The position numbers and the translations under genes are program-made. Under the pieces are notes generated by a model that was not told the DNA's origin, made no database searches, and saw only the letters and a program-made list of their open reading frames with translations. Positions 5,472-5,738 of a stretch of DNA of 5,738 nt are shown piece after piece. How positions within the stretch are numbered: position 1 is the stretch's first letter; the number at the start of each line of letters is the position of its first letter. Origin of the DNA: an uncultured Collinsella sp. Lineage in GTDB: Bacteria; Actinomycetota; Coriobacteriia; Coriobacteriales; Coriobacteriaceae. The stretch is from contig URNU01000105.1 of the NCBI GenBank assembly GCA_900549275.1, positions 1-5,738 of the forward strand. Direction: 5' to 3'.

Positions 5472-5499
5472 TCAATATCGTGCCATAGAACGGTTGCAA
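5472..5499 (-). promoter_or_regulatory. Weak candidate promoter of the hydratase gene
   Basis: TTGCAA (5499-5494), a 16-base spacer and TATTGA (5477-5472) on the minus strand resemble -35 and -10 boxes, though the -10 is poor. Transcription would begin near 5465, downstream of the GTG at 5524 and consistent with translation from 5422. Treat as tentative. Confidence 0.25.
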
Positions 5500-5522
5500 G
5501 TGGGTTACGAATCTGCGCGTTC

Positions 5523-5540
5523 ACTTTATCTCGGTAAAGT
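5523..5540. promoter_or_regulatory. Perfect dyad upstream of the hydratase gene, possible operator
   Basis: ACTTTA-TCTCGG-TAAAGT is an 18-base perfect dyad with 6-bp arms, about 100 bases upstream of the hydratase start and just upstream of the candidate promoter. The position suits an activator or repressor site. The regulator is not known to me. Confidence 0.4.
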
Positions 5541-5594
5541 AATGGACGAGCCCGGCGAGGGCCGGCAGATTTGGTGTAAGAGTGTCCCTTCGAC

Positions 5595-5623
5595 TAGTCA
5601 TTTAAGAACGTCCCCCATGACTA
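5595..5623. repeat. Family C small palindromic element, copy C2
   Basis: Perfect 7-bp arms TAGTCAT / ATGACTA around a 15-base loop that ends in CGTCCCCC. The match to C1 (22 of 26 with one gap) places one C element on each side of the hydratase gene. The surrounding 5541-5671 otherwise holds only a small GC-rich foldback (CCGGC-GAGG-GCCGG, 5552-5565) with no T-run. Confidence 0.5.
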
Positions 5624-5671
5624 CCGCATCCGGAGCAAGGCAACGCCGCGGGTAGAGGACGGACAGACACT

Positions 5672-5738
5672 ATGACCCAATCCGAGGGCACGGAAACGAC
5701 AGGAGCCCCCGCTCGTGACCGCGGGTCGGGGCTGCGAC
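5672..5738 (+). CDS. Possible start of a plus-strand gene, cut by the window edge
   Basis: An ATG at 5672 opens 22 codons without a stop, reading MTQSEGTETTGAPARDRGSG, a polar start that could precede a membrane or regulatory protein. The only purine-rich site upstream (GAGG, 13 bases away) is too distant to be convincing. The last bases also contain an AGCCCC / GGGGCT inverted repeat (5704-5733), so a structured RNA or leader is an alternative. No function can be assigned. Confidence 0.3.
   Translation, partial: MTQSEGTETTGAPARDRGSGLR

Noticed and set aside
3407..5488. 693-codon open frame on the plus strand
   Set aside because: It is antisense to the well-supported hydratase gene, in a GC-rich region where codon bias opens the opposite frame; its translation is low-complexity, rich in Gly, Ala, Arg, His and Val, with no recognisable domain.
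5552..5565. GC-rich hairpin as a terminator
   Set aside because: The 5-bp stem has no T-run on either strand.
5617..5655. Short upstream open frame (12 codons, MTTASGARQRRG)
   Set aside because: Its ATG lies inside the C2 palindrome arm and has no Shine-Dalgarno; better explained as chance.

Overview
The window looks like a GC-rich actinobacterial chromosome, most likely a Coriobacteriia gut commensal resembling Collinsella. That assignment is an inference from GC and codon style, the ClpB and aconitase-family proteins, and intergenic repeats that resemble ones I associate with that group; no rRNA or other decisive marker is present.

Layout, left to right. (1) Positions 1-716, minus strand: the 5' third of clpB (disaggregase), running off the left edge, with a strong Shine-Dalgarno, a GC hairpin in its leader and an A/T-rich inverted repeat upstream. 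(2) Positions about 840-1160: a gene-free stretch with three tandem copies of a 57-bp inverted-repeat element (family A) at 80-81 bp period, followed by one copy of a second palindrome (family B). (3) Positions 1163-2737: two divergently transcribed, unrecognised genes of almost identical size (223 and 222 aa), each a membrane-anchored protein with an exported-looking domain; a B element sits between them. (4) Positions 2792-2949: a B-A-B cluster of the same repeats, then a rho-independent terminator for the gene to the right. (5) Positions 3122-5422, minus strand: a complete aconitase-superfamily hydratase of the YbhJ type, with a 72-nt near-perfect hairpin just past its stop. (6) Positions 5423-5738: its upstream region, with a dyad, another small palindrome (family C, whose second copy lies downstream of the same gene) and perhaps the start of a plus-strand gene.

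The two housekeeping genes (clpB and the hydratase) bracket an accessory segment made of two orphan membrane-anchored proteins embedded in short palindromic repeats. No transposase is in the window, so the repeats, if mobile, would be non-autonomous. The main novelty is this repeat system: three palindrome families in 5.7 kb, all confined to intergenic DNA, with fixed internal geometry and a recurrent A-to-B junction. No metabolic link between the genes is evident.
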